DNA of 64,000 nt from Rheinheimera sp. A13L. GTDB lineage: Bacteria > Pseudomonadota > Gammaproteobacteria > Enterobacterales > Alteromonadaceae. The notes below the pieces were generated by a model. The model saw only the letters and a list, made by a program, of their open reading frames with translations, did not search any database and was not told where the DNA came from. Location: contig NZ_AFHI01000003.1 in assembly GCF_000217935.1 (NCBI RefSeq), positions 1 through 64,000 on the forward strand. Reading direction: 5' to 3'. Shown here in pieces: positions 44,544 to 53,341 of this stretch; within the stretch, counting starts at the first letter, position 1; each line of letters begins with the position of its first letter. Position numbers and translations under genes: made by a program.

Positions 44544-45809
44544 ATGAAACAGATCACAACCTTATCGCTGCTTGCTGCAGCCTTTTATTGCAGCAGCAGT
44601 TTTGCCAGTTTGCTTATCACCGAAGTACTGTACGACGCCCCCAACAATGACGCCACAGAAGAGTTTGTAGAGCTTTACAACAACAGCTGCACAGCCATTA
44701 ACCTGCAAGGCTATAGTTTGCAGGACAATGGTGGCAGTTTTAACTTATCCGGCACTGTAGCGCCACGCAGCTATTTTCTTGTGGCGAAAAATACGGCGGC
44801 TATGCAGGCCTTATACGGGGTTACGCCGCATTTATCGGGTTTGACTCTGGCATTTGGTAATAACGGCGATTACGTCAGACTAAAAAACGGCAGCACCGAA
44901 ATTGATGCTGTGGGCTGGGAAAATGGCTTATCTGGCTGGTCGATCAATGCCGTGGATAAATCCATTAGCCGAAACAAAACCACAGATAATAATCTTGTGT
45001 CTGATTGGGTTGTTTCCAGCAACTATGGTAACCCGGGTAGTGGTGTGTTTACAGCAACCTGTGGTGGCGGTGGCTCAGAACCTGTTATCAATCAGCCGAC
45101 TTATTATGCAGCTGCTGCGGGGAAAACAGGCAGCGAGCTGAAAACAGCACTGAACTCTATTTTACGTGGCCATCTGCGTTTAACTTATAGTCAGGTGTGG
45201 GATGCGTTGTCTTATACAGACGAAGATGTAAACAATACCAACAATGTGATTTTACTGTATGCAGGTCGCTCTCAGGCTAAAAGCTTCCGTGCCGGCCAGA
45301 GTAATTCACAAGATGCCTGGAACCGTGAGCATGTCTGGCCAAAAAGTCATGGTTTCCCAAGCGAAAGCCAATACGCTTACACTGATATTCATCACTTACG
45401 ACCAGCTGATGTGTCTATTAACTCCAGCCGTGGCAATAAAGACTTTGATTTAGGTGGTACGCCACTGACCGAAGCGCCGGAAAACAAAACCGACAGCGAC
45501 AGTTTTGAACCCCGTAATGCGGTCAAAGGTGATGTGGCCCGTATGATGTTTTATATGGACGTACGTTACGAAGGTGGCGACGAAACGGGTACGCCTAACC
45601 TGATATTACGCAACTATATTCCAGCAAGCAGTTCGACCACTGAAATGGGAAAACTTTGTGTATTACTGCAATGGCATATACAGGATCCGGTCGATAGTTT
45701 TGAAATTCGTCGTAATAACCGTATTTACGAATGGCAACAAAACCGCAACCCCTTTATCGATAACCCACACTGGGCTCAATCAATTTATGGCGCCAGCTGC
45801 GGTTTATAA
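44544..45809 (+). CDS. secreted nuclease: lamin-tail domain fused to endonuclease I
   Basis: A 421-residue exported nuclease. Signal peptide (MKQITTLSLLAAAFYCSSSFA), then a lamin-tail domain at residues about 22-165 (LLITEVLYDAPNNDATEEFVELYN, NLQGYSLQDNGG), a short Gly-rich linker (CGGGGSEP), and an endonuclease I domain at about 180-421. The active-site beta-beta-alpha motif is NREHVWPKSHGF with DIHHLRPADVSINSSRGN. LTD-EndA fusions are known among extracellular DNases of aquatic gammaproteobacteria and probably degrade extracellular DNA. TACAGGA precedes the ATG. Confidence 0.88.
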   Translation: MKQITTLSLLAAAFYCSSSFASLLITEVLYDAPNNDATEEFVELYNNSCTAINLQGYSLQDNGGSFNLSGTVAPRSYFLVAKNTAAMQALYGVTPHLSGLTLAFGNNGDYVRLKNGSTEIDAVGWENGLSGWSINAVDKSISRNKTTDNNLVSDWVVSSNYGNPGSGVFTATCGGGGSEPVINQPTYYAAAAGKTGSELKTALNSILRGHLRLTYSQVWDALSYTDEDVNNTNNVILLYAGRSQAKSFRAGQSNSQDAWNREHVWPKSHGFPSESQYAYTDIHHLRPADVSINSSRGNKDFDLGGTPLTEAPENKTDSDSFEPRNAVKGDVARMMFYMDVRYEGGDETGTPNLILRNYIPASSSTTEMGKLCVLLQWHIQDPVDSFEIRRNNRIYEWQQNRNPFIDNPHWAQSIYGASCGL

Positions 45810-45830
45810 CGGCAGGCTGTAAGTCCGGAC

Positions 45831-45865
45831 AAAGCTGCTTTGTGGTAAAAAGCAGCTTTGTTTTT
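45831..45865 (+). terminator. terminator after the LTD-nuclease gene
   Basis: AAAGCTGCTTT (45831-45841) pairs with AAAGCAGCTTT (45849-45859), followed by GTTTTT. Strong intrinsic terminator. Confidence 0.8.
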
Positions 45866-45953
45866 CTGGTCTGCTTTTGGCCTGCATTGCTTTGGGTATA
45901 GAATAGGGCGCATTAAAAAACAAAGCGTTTAAGCGCTAGCCTATGGAGCATCT

Positions 45954-47006
45954 ATGAAGCCTGAAGAGTTGCTGCAGCAATTGCAGAACCACCCTGATTT
46001 TTTAAAACTCACTTTGGCCCATCCTGATTTTTTACCTTTTGCCAGCTATCAGCTAGAAAACGGCACAGATATTCAAATCTGGGATACAGGGGTTATTTAT
46101 TGCCAGCCTAAGCAGTTTGGCCAGCAGGATATAGTGCTTTCAAGCGGTGTGCATGGCAACGAAACCGCACCTGTAGAGCTGTGTTCAGATCTCTTGAATG
46201 ATGTACTGACTGGAACTCTGTTGCTGACAGAACGTGTGTTGTTTTTATTTGGCAATCCACCGGCTATGAATGCGGGGGTGCGTGAAATTCAGGACAATTT
46301 AAACCGCTTATTTTCAGGCCATCACAGCAAAGAACCTGGTGTACAAAGCGCTGAGCGCGAGCGCGCGAAAAAGTTAGAGACTTATGTACTGAAGTTTTTT
46401 GAAGATACACCAGAAGGTTTACGTGAGCGTAAACTTTATGACTTGCATACGGCGATTCGGGGTTCACGTTTTGAAAAGTTTGTGGTCTATCCGTTTTTGC
46501 ATGGGGAAAACTGGAGCAAAAACCAGTTTGAGTTTTTAAAAGCCTGCGGTGCCAACACAGTGCTTTTAATGCAAACCCCAGCCAGCACTTTTAGTTATTT
46601 TGCCGCCCAAAGCTGTAAAGCGCATGGTTTCACCATAGAGCTGGGCAAAGCCAGGCCTTTTGGCGAAAATGATATGAGCCGTTTTTTTGAAGCCGCTACT
46701 GCTCTGAGAGCGCTTATTTCCGGCGAAACGCTAGCCACTACTGAATTTAATGAAGCGGACTTTAACCTGTATGAAGTGCGCCGCTCTATTAATAAAACCA
46801 CTGAAGATTTTAAGTTGCATTTTGCTGACAACATTGAAAACTTCACCAGTTTTGATGTCGGCACTGTGCTCGCCAGTGACCAGGGTGTGGAATACAAAGT
46901 GGAAGTGGAAGGCGAAGCCGTTATTTTCCCTAACCCAAAAGTAGCCATTGGTCAGCGCGCTATACTGATGGTTAAACCTGTTTCTGTGGCAGGAAAAGTA
47001 AGTTAA
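45954..47006 (+). CDS. astE: succinylglutamate desuccinylase
   Basis: A 350-residue zinc hydrolase of the AstE/AspA family that splits N-succinylglutamate into succinate and glutamate, the last step of arginine catabolism by the AST pathway. Zinc motif HGNETAP (His and Glu ligands) and the YDLHTAIRGSRFEKFVVYPF block with the third ligand are intact. Length is as expected. The other ast genes are not in the window, so the gene is detached from the usual astCADBE operon. Confidence 0.9.
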   Translation: MKPEELLQQLQNHPDFLKLTLAHPDFLPFASYQLENGTDIQIWDTGVIYCQPKQFGQQDIVLSSGVHGNETAPVELCSDLLNDVLTGTLLLTERVLFLFGNPPAMNAGVREIQDNLNRLFSGHHSKEPGVQSAERERAKKLETYVLKFFEDTPEGLRERKLYDLHTAIRGSRFEKFVVYPFLHGENWSKNQFEFLKACGANTVLLMQTPASTFSYFAAQSCKAHGFTIELGKARPFGENDMSRFFEAATALRALISGETLATTEFNEADFNLYEVRRSINKTTEDFKLHFADNIENFTSFDVGTVLASDQGVEYKVEVEGEAVIFPNPKVAIGQRAILMVKPVSVAGKVS

Positions 47007-47045
47007 GGCTACGCCCGAAAGAGCTTTGCAGTAAAAAATGGCTGA

Positions 47046-47083
47046 CAGCTGGTGCATCTTCACTACATAGACCAGCTGTTTTT
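47046..47083 (+). terminator. astE terminator
   Basis: CAGCTGGT (47046-47053) pairs with ACCAGCTG (47071-47078), followed by TTTTTATTT. Confidence 0.75.
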
Positions 47084-47296
47084 ATTTGTGCCTCTGGTTG
47101 CAATGCAGTTTACGTAAAGGTAAAGTTGCGGCCGAAAAATAGAAGAAAATAGCGATACTGATTAAACACACGTAAAACAAAAAATAATGGTCAGGGCAAA
47201 CGGGGAAACGCAGTTCAGTTACCAAGAGTGGTCACCAAGCCACCAGGCGTTTAAACCTTTGTCACAGTCTGACGGATACAACCAAAAGAGACACCT

Positions 47297-48481
47297 ATGA
47301 CTAACCCCAATAACGCAACCATCTCTACAGTGCACACAGCTGAGTTTACCAGCGGTCACGCGTTACAAATTCCTACGCTGCGTATCCTGCAGGATGACGG
47401 CTCTATCTACCCTGGTGCAGAAGTACCGCAGCTCGACAAAGCCACAGCCCTTAAAATGTACGACAGTATGCAGTTTATCCGCATACTGGACGAACGTATG
47501 CTGGCAGCTCAGCGTCAGGGGCGTATCAGTTTTTATATGCAGTGTTTAGGCGAAGAAGCCGCTACTGTCGGCAGCGCAGCCGCATTGGATGATAAAGACA
47601 TGATTATGGCGCAGTACCGTGAACAAGGTGCCTTGCGTTATCGTGGTTTTAGTCTGGAACAGTTTATGAATCAGCTGTTTTCCAATGAAAAAGATTTAGG
47701 TAAAGGCCGTCAGATGCCAGTGCATTACGGCAGCCAAGATATTTATTACATGACGATTTCGTCACCACTGGGCACACAAATTCCTCAGGCCAGTGGTTAC
47801 GCTTACGCACAAAAGTTACGCGGACTGAAAAACACCACCATTTGTTATTTTGGTGAAGGTGCAGCTTCTGAAGGTGACTTCCATGCTGGTTTAAATATGG
47901 CCGCTGTGCATAAAGCGCCGGTGATCTTCTTCTGCCGTAACAACGGTTATGCCATTTCAACTCCTGCCAACGAGCAATTTAAAGGCGATGGTATTGCCTG
48001 TCGTGGTGTGGGTTATGGCATGAAAGCTATTCGTGTCGACGGTGCAGATATTCTGGCTGTGTACAAAGCCACTCAAATGGCACGCGACTACGCCTTGGAG
48101 CACGAAGAGCCTATTTTAATTGAATCTATCGCTTACCGTTTAGGCGCGCATTCCTCTTCAGATGACCCAAGTGGCTATCGCTCCAAAGAAGAAGAAGAGT
48201 TATGGCGTAAAAACGATCCGATTTCCCGTTACCGTTTATGGCTGGTCAAACAAGGCTGGTTGAATGAAGACGAAGATAAAGCCAAGTCGGATGCTTTGCG
48301 TCAGGAAATTCTGGATGCATTAAAAGTAGCAGAAAAAGTGGCCAAACCTGGTATCGAACATTTGATGTCAGATGTGTACGAAACACCTATTCCACTTTTG
48401 AACGAGCAATTAGAAGAGCTAAAAGCACATATCAGAAAGTACCCGGATGCCTATCCGGTGACGGCGGGGAGATTTGAATAA
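47297..48481 (+). CDS. bkdA1: branched-chain 2-oxoacid dehydrogenase E1 alpha subunit
   Basis: A 394-residue thiamine-diphosphate enzyme subunit that decarboxylates branched-chain 2-oxoacids from Val, Leu and Ile. The family blocks [26 protein letters not shown], and the ThDP motif [14 protein letters not shown] with RNNGYAIST are present, as is [16 protein letters not shown] around the regulatory/phosphorylation loop. It overlaps the E1 beta start (TAATGG), so the two subunits are translationally coupled. AAGAG precedes the ATG. Confidence 0.92.
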   Translation: MTNPNNATISTVHTAEFTSGHALQIPTLRILQDDGSIYPGAEVPQLDKATALKMYDSMQFIRILDERMLAAQRQGRISFYMQCLGEEAATVGSAAALDDKDMIMAQYREQGALRYRGFSLEQFMNQLFSNEKDLGKGRQMPVHYGSQDIYYMTISSPLGTQIPQASGYAYAQKLRGLKNTTICYFGEGAASEGDFHAGLNMAAVHKAPVIFFCRNNGYAISTPANEQFKGDGIACRGVGYGMKAIRVDGADILAVYKATQMARDYALEHEEPILIESIAYRLGAHSSSDDPSGYRSKEEEELWRKNDPISRYRLWLVKQGWLNEDEDKAKSDALRQEILDALKVAEKVAKPGIEHLMSDVYETPIPLLNEQLEELKAHIRKYPDAYPVTAGRFE

Positions 48482-49458
48482 TGGCTAAAATGAATATGTT
48501 ACAGGCGATCAACAACGCCTTAGATTTAGCCATGGCCAAAGACGATGGTGTTGTTTGTTTTGGTGAAGACGTAGGCCACTTTGGTGGTGTATTCCGTGCC
48601 ACCAGCAAATTGCAGGAAAAGTACGGCAAAGCCCGTTGTTTCAATACGCCTTTAACTGAGCAAGGCATCGCTGGTTTTGCCAACGGTATGGCAGCTCAGG
48701 GTATGAAACCTGTGGCTGAAATTCAGTTTGCTGATTATATCTTCCCGGCCTTTGACCAGATTGTGAATGAAACAGCCAAGTTCCGTTACCGCTCAGGTAA
48801 TGAGTTTAATGTGGGTGGTTTAGTGTTCCGCACGCCTTACGGTGGTGGTATTGCAGGTGGTCATTACCACAGCCAGTCGCCTGAAGCTTATTTTGCCCAT
48901 ACACCAGGTTTAAAGATTGTGGTGCCACGCGACCCGGCACAAGCCAAAGGTTTGTTATTAGCTTCTATTAACTGCCCGGATCCGGTGATTTTCTTTGAAC
49001 CTAAGAAGTTATACCGCGCCTCAGTAGGTGAAGTGTCAGAAGAGTATTACGAAATTCCATTAGGCAAAGCCGAAGTGCTGCAACAAGGCAAAGACGTTAC
49101 AGTGTTAGCCTGGGGCGCGCAGATGGAAACTATTCAAAAAGCTGTGGATATGGCCCAGGCCGAAGGCATTTCCTGTGAAGTGATTGACCTTCGCAGCATT
49201 CAGCCTTGGGACGTTGACACAGTGGCAGAGTCGGTGATGAAAACCGGCCGTTTAGTCATTAACCATGAAGCGCCATTAACGGGTGGTTTTGCGGCTGAAA
49301 TTGCATCAACCATTCAGAAAAAATGCTTCCTGCATCTGGAAAGCCCGATTGAACGGGTGTGTGGTTTAGACATTCCGTACCCGCTGGCACTGGAAAAAGA
49401 ATATGTGCCCGATCATCTGAAAACTTACGAAGCGATAAAACGCTCGGTTAATTTCTAA
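48481..49458 (+). CDS. bkdA2: branched-chain 2-oxoacid dehydrogenase E1 beta subunit
   Basis: A 325-residue transketolase-like subunit: [15 protein letters not shown] opening, [32 protein letters not shown] (ThDP-binding glutamate), and the C-terminal transketolase domain [29 protein letters not shown]. It sits between E1 alpha and E2 with a minimal gap on either side; a three-gene operon. Confidence 0.93.
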   Translation: MAKMNMLQAINNALDLAMAKDDGVVCFGEDVGHFGGVFRATSKLQEKYGKARCFNTPLTEQGIAGFANGMAAQGMKPVAEIQFADYIFPAFDQIVNETAKFRYRSGNEFNVGGLVFRTPYGGGIAGGHYHSQSPEAYFAHTPGLKIVVPRDPAQAKGLLLASINCPDPVIFFEPKKLYRASVGEVSEEYYEIPLGKAEVLQQGKDVTVLAWGAQMETIQKAVDMAQAEGISCEVIDLRSIQPWDVDTVAESVMKTGRLVINHEAPLTGGFAAEIASTIQKKCFLHLESPIERVCGLDIPYPLALEKEYVPDHLKTYEAIKRSVNF

Positions 49459-49468
49459 GGATAGCCAG

Positions 49469-51019
49469 ATGAAAAAAGATTTTATTCTGCCGGATATTGG
49501 CGAAGGTATAGTCGAGTGTGAAATCGTTGAATGGCTGGTGAAAGAAGGCGATCGTATCAGTGAGGATCAGCCAGTTTGTGATGTGATGACCGACAAAGCT
49601 TTAGTACAAATTCCTGCTGTGTACGACGGTGTGGTCACCAAACTCTATTACGCCAAAGGCGATATTGCCAAAGTGCATGCGCCTTTGTTTGAAATGGACA
49701 CAGATGGTGTTGCACCTGCTGCTACACCTGCTTCAGCTCCAGCCCAAACTCCTGCTGCTGTCGCTACTGGTAAACAGCTGGAAGATTTTATTCTGCCTGA
49801 TATAGGTGAAGGTATTGTTGAGTGTGAAATTGTTGAGTGGCTGATCAAAGAAGGCGATGTGCTGGCTGAAGATCAACCCGTCTGCGATGTAATGACCGAC
49901 AAAGCTTTAGTGCAAATACCGGCCAAATACGCTGGTAAAGTGGTGAAGTTGCATTACGCCAAAGGTGAAATTGCCAAAGTACATAGCCCGTTGTTTCAGC
50001 AGGAAATTGCAGGTACTTCTGCTCCGGCAGTTGTTGCAACGCCAGTCGCTGCCCCGGTTTGTGCTGCAAAAGCCGCTGCCTCAACATCAGCTCCGGCAGG
50101 CAATGGCAAAGCATTAGCCAGCCCGGCCGTGCGTCGTTTAGCCCGTGAATTAAGCATAGATTTATCTTTAGTACCGGGTTCTGGTGACAAAGGCCGGGTA
50201 TACAAAGACGATGTCAAAGCTTATGCCAATGGCGGTGCTACTTCTGGTGTAGCCAAAGCTGCTGCAACACCGGTTAAAGCCGCTACGGCTGCTACTGTTA
50301 CAACCAGCTCTGGTGGCAGCCGTGTTGAGCCTATCAAAGGCATTAAAGCGGCAATGGCGCGTCAGATGCAGGATTCGGTATCAACCATTCCGCACTTTAC
50401 CTACTGTGAAGAAATTGATTTAACAGAGCTGATTGCACTGCGTGGTCAATTGAAAGATCAATACGCCAAGCAGGGTATTAAGCTGACGCTGATGCCGTTT
50501 TTTATGAAGGCGATGTCGCTGGCTATTAAGCAGTTCCCTATTATGAATAGTCAGGTCAATAGCGACTGCTCAGAGCTGACCTATTTTGATGATCACAATA
50601 TTGGTATAGCGGTCGACTCCAAAGTGGGTTTACTGGTGCCGAATATCAAAGGCTGTCAGAACAAGTCGATAGTGCAGATTGCCCAGGAGCTGACGAAATT
50701 AACAGAAGCTGCCCGCGAAGGCCGTGTTAGCCCGGCAGAGCTCAAAGGTGGCACTATCACTATTTCCAACATCGGCGCTATTGGCGGCACTGTGGCGACT
50801 CCTATTATCAATAAGCCGGAAGTGGCGATCGTAGCTTTGGGTAAAACACAGTTATTGCCACGTTTTAACGCCAAAGGCGAAGTGGAAGGCCGCTCTCTGA
50901 TGCAAATCAGCTGGTCTGGTGATCACCGCGTGATAGATGGTGGCACCATAGCCCGTTTCACTAACTTGTGGAAAAGCTATCTGGAACAACCCTCATCTAT
51001 GTTGCTGTCTATGGTCTAA
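49469..51019 (+). CDS. bkdB: dihydrolipoamide acyltransferase (E2) with two lipoyl domains
   Basis: A 516-residue acyltransferase core of the same complex. Two lipoyl domains are nearly identical (lipoyl lysines Lys43 and Lys145, both in MTDKALVQIP), separated by an Ala/Pro-rich linker. The E1/E3-binding domain is at about 217-253 (ASPAVRRLARELSID). The catalytic domain is at about 290-516 with SGDHRVIDGG (His and Asp of the active site). Most bacterial BCKDH E2 proteins have one lipoyl domain; two is a variation seen in some gammaproteobacteria. The E3 subunit gene is not in the operon, so it is presumably shared with another complex. Confidence 0.93.
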   Translation: MKKDFILPDIGEGIVECEIVEWLVKEGDRISEDQPVCDVMTDKALVQIPAVYDGVVTKLYYAKGDIAKVHAPLFEMDTDGVAPAATPASAPAQTPAAVATGKQLEDFILPDIGEGIVECEIVEWLIKEGDVLAEDQPVCDVMTDKALVQIPAKYAGKVVKLHYAKGEIAKVHSPLFQQEIAGTSAPAVVATPVAAPVCAAKAAASTSAPAGNGKALASPAVRRLARELSIDLSLVPGSGDKGRVYKDDVKAYANGGATSGVAKAAATPVKAATAATVTTSSGGSRVEPIKGIKAAMARQMQDSVSTIPHFTYCEEIDLTELIALRGQLKDQYAKQGIKLTLMPFFMKAMSLAIKQFPIMNSQVNSDCSELTYFDDHNIGIAVDSKVGLLVPNIKGCQNKSIVQIAQELTKLTEAAREGRVSPAELKGGTITISNIGAIGGTVATPIINKPEVAIVALGKTQLLPRFNAKGEVEGRSLMQISWSGDHRVIDGGTIARFTNLWKSYLEQPSSMLLSMV

Positions 51020-51062
51020 GCCATAAACGAAGCGCTGGTAATTGGTCTTGTTCTTTGCTACA

Positions 51063-51095
51063 AAACCCGGATGATCGAAAGTAATCCGGGTTTTT
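51063..51095 (+). terminator. terminator of the E1-E2 operon
   Basis: AAACCCGGAT (51063-51072) pairs with ATCCGGGTTT (51084-51093), followed by more T. Strong intrinsic terminator. Confidence 0.85.
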
Positions 51096-51128
51096 CGTTT
51101 TAAGGGTATTTGTCTAAAACTCGTGCAG

Positions 51129-51250
51129 ACCCAGGTAATTGGAGCTGCAGTGAGGCGACAAGTCATTGAGTCCCCAACATACATAGTTCACTATGTGATT
51201 GGGGCGAAAGCACGCAGTCAACAATGCTGCGGTTTAGGTTGGGAGAGGTT
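51129..51250 (+). repeat. ERIC-like element, copy C (tandem array, unit 1)
   Basis: First of three head-to-tail units with an exact 123-base period. It has GTAATTGGAGCTGCAG at the left and GTGATTGGGGCGAAAGC in the centre-right, the ERIC-type core. Nearly identical to unit 2, so it arose by recent duplication. Confidence 0.85.
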
Positions 51251-51373
51251 ACCCAAAGTAATTGGAGCTGCAGTGAGGCGACAAGTCATTGAGTCCCCAA
51301 CATACATAGTTCACTATGTGATTGGGGCGAAAGCACGCAGTCAACAATGCTGCGGTTTAGGTTGGGAGGGGTT
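51251..51373 (+). repeat. ERIC-like element, copy D (tandem array, unit 2)
   Basis: Differs from unit 1 at only a few positions (for example ACCCAAAGT versus ACCCAGGT and GGGAGGGGTT versus GGGAGAGGTT). It lacks the usual CTTCAAGTACGAAGGGT right end; instead GGTTTAGGTTGGGA joins the next unit. Confidence 0.85.
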
Positions 51374-51495
51374 ACCCAAAGTAATTGGAGCTGCAGCGAG
51401 GCGACAAGTAAATGAGACCCCATGAACATAGGCGACTATGTGATTGGGGCGAAAGCACGCAGGCAACAAAGCTGTAGTTTCAAGTACGAAGGGTA
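51374..51495 (+). repeat. ERIC-like element, copy E (tandem array, unit 3)
   Basis: More diverged from units 1 and 2 in the middle (GAGACCCCATGAACATAGGCG) and closer to copies A and B at the right end (CTGTAGTTTCAAGTACGAAGGGTA). Its last bases GAAGGG lie 6 bases before the kinase ATG and act as its Shine-Dalgarno sequence. Confidence 0.85.
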
Positions 51496-51500
51496 AATTT

Positions 51501-53327
51501 ATGGATAAACATCAGCTTCGTAACTTCTATATCCCCGAAGAGCAGTCGGTTTACCTGCTTAACGCCAACGATGCCAAAAAACTCAAAGACTGGGTGGCGC
51601 TTTGTATCTCTGAATTGGAGAAACTGGGTTATCGTCAGATTGAGCTGGTAGGCAAGGGCGCTTATGGTTTTGTCTTTGCTGGCCTGGATCAAAAACAACA
51701 GGACGTAGTCTTTAAGTTCTCCCGTATCAACTTACCACCTCATATCCAGGAACGTCTGGCCGACGAAGGTTATATGTTGTCACAGGCAGCGCATCCAAAT
51801 GTGCCGCCGTTTTTTACCTATCAGCTGGTAAAAAAGCAGGGCATTTTAATGATGGGCCGGGCTAAAGGTATGGATTTGGAGCAATTCAGTCTGAAACAGG
51901 GTCGTTTGCCGGTGCGGTTACTGCTGGATATTGCCACTCAGCTTGCAAGTTTATTACTGGCGTTACGGCAACATAAAAAAGACGGAGAAATAGCGCCCAT
52001 AGTGCATGGCGATATTAAACCTTCGAATATTGTTTATGACGAAAGCACTAATCAGATCAGTCTGGTGGATTGGGGCTCTTCGGTGTTTGCTCAGCTCGAC
52101 AGTGAAGGCCATTACATTGGTAACAACGTGATGCAGCTGATGTCGTCGGATTTACAAACATCCAATGCCCGTTTAGGTGATGTGTATTTTATTGGCCCTG
52201 AGCAGCGCACTGGTGCTTTATCCAGCCCACGTTTTGATGAGCAGGGTGTCGCCAGTACTTTGTATGCGCTGGCATCCGGTCAGTCCTGCCGTTTTGGCCG
52301 CAAGGCTATACCCGCACGAAGCCTGGGTTTACCTATGGAATTCGCCACTATGCTCGACAGCATGCTGGCGGATGATTTGTTGTTGCGTCAGCAGGCGGGT
52401 GATTATTTCTTAAAATCTATGCCCAGGTTAAATCATCTGGTGACACCTGACTTGCCGCTGTTAAGTACAGAATCTGTATTACCGGTCTGGATCAGTGAAA
52501 AAGTGCAGGAGTTGGATACTGTAGTTTATTCGTCGCGTAAATCCTTTTTGCGTGAGCACAGCGATGAAGAAGGTATTCAGTACATAGATGATGTGCAGCT
52601 GGAGCGTTATTACAAAAACTACCTCGAGGGCATGGGCGAAACTGAAAAAGCTTTTGTGGCTGCAGTCAGCCGGTTAGGCCGTTATCCTGTGGTCGGTGGT
52701 ATTGCCATCCATTGGCAAAGTTCCGGAGTTTATATCGACTCCAGCCTGAATTTGTTTGACGAGCGCCTGCAAAAAGCCTTTGCAGTGGCGGTGAATAATG
52801 TAGTGCAACTGGCTCGTTGTATCGCCAAAGTGGGTATTTTTAAAACCTGTTTATTTGATGCCCGCCAGACTATTCACATAGCGCGCGACAGCACAGAGCT
52901 GCCTTTTGTGGTGCCTCAAGGCACAAAGCTTAAATATGAGTTGGGTCAAAACCAACTGGATGATCGCAGCGCTCAGCACAGTTACTTTGAAGATGGTAAA
53001 GATCCTGACGAGCAACTGGTGTTGCCGGACAGCATTATGGATGACTTAGCAGCACTGAATTTAATTCGTCATACCGGCTGTATCATTTTTGAAGTTACAC
53101 CTTTGTATATGAAAATACATAACTATTACCGTTTGCTGGAACCTGCTGCTGAAGCACAATTTGCTGCCTTGCTGCAGAGCATTTTGGCAAAAGTGCCTTT
53201 GATTAGCGGTGAAGGTGTGGGTGGTTTTATGAAGCTGCCCCACAAAGATACCCGGCATTTCAGCCACCAGAGCCAGCAGGAACTTTGTTATTATCCTGCC
53301 AATCCTATGAATTACAGTAAGAATTAG
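51501..53327 (+). CDS. Ser/Thr protein kinase-like protein with unknown C-terminal domain
   Basis: A 608-residue cytosolic protein. Residues about 45-330 form an eukaryotic-like kinase domain: glycine loop GKGAYGFV (51-58), ATP-binding Lys72 in VVFKF, catalytic loop HGDIKPSN (169-176), and VDWG at 189-192 where most kinases have DFG, the metal-binding Asp being kept. The activation segment includes GDVYFIGPEQRTG. Residues 340-608 match no domain I recognise. The start at 51501 is fixed by GAAGGG, which belongs to the preceding ERIC-like element; an upstream in-frame start would lie inside the repeat. An M1 peptidase gene follows after 14 bases. Substrate unknown. Confidence 0.82.
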   Translation: MDKHQLRNFYIPEEQSVYLLNANDAKKLKDWVALCISELEKLGYRQIELVGKGAYGFVFAGLDQKQQDVVFKFSRINLPPHIQERLADEGYMLSQAAHPNVPPFFTYQLVKKQGILMMGRAKGMDLEQFSLKQGRLPVRLLLDIATQLASLLLALRQHKKDGEIAPIVHGDIKPSNIVYDESTNQISLVDWGSSVFAQLDSEGHYIGNNVMQLMSSDLQTSNARLGDVYFIGPEQRTGALSSPRFDEQGVASTLYALASGQSCRFGRKAIPARSLGLPMEFATMLDSMLADDLLLRQQAGDYFLKSMPRLNHLVTPDLPLLSTESVLPVWISEKVQELDTVVYSSRKSFLREHSDEEGIQYIDDVQLERYYKNYLEGMGETEKAFVAAVSRLGRYPVVGGIAIHWQSSGVYIDSSLNLFDERLQKAFAVAVNNVVQLARCIAKVGIFKTCLFDARQTIHIARDSTELPFVVPQGTKLKYELGQNQLDDRSAQHSYFEDGKDPDEQLVLPDSIMDDLAALNLIRHTGCIIFEVTPLYMKIHNYYRLLEPAAEAQFAALLQSILAKVPLISGEGVGGFMKLPHKDTRHFSHQSQQELCYYPANPMNYSKN

Positions 53328-53341
53328 TTTCGGAGAAAAAA

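Noticed and set aside
51123-51425. Open frame across the tandem ERIC-like units, encoding a 41-residue repeat
   Set aside because: The frame is open only because the repeat period (123) is a multiple of three. There is no ribosome binding site and the sequence is a non-coding repeat.
51129-51495. Possible CRISPR array
   Set aside because: The 123-base units are contiguous without unique spacers and match dispersed ERIC-like copies elsewhere.
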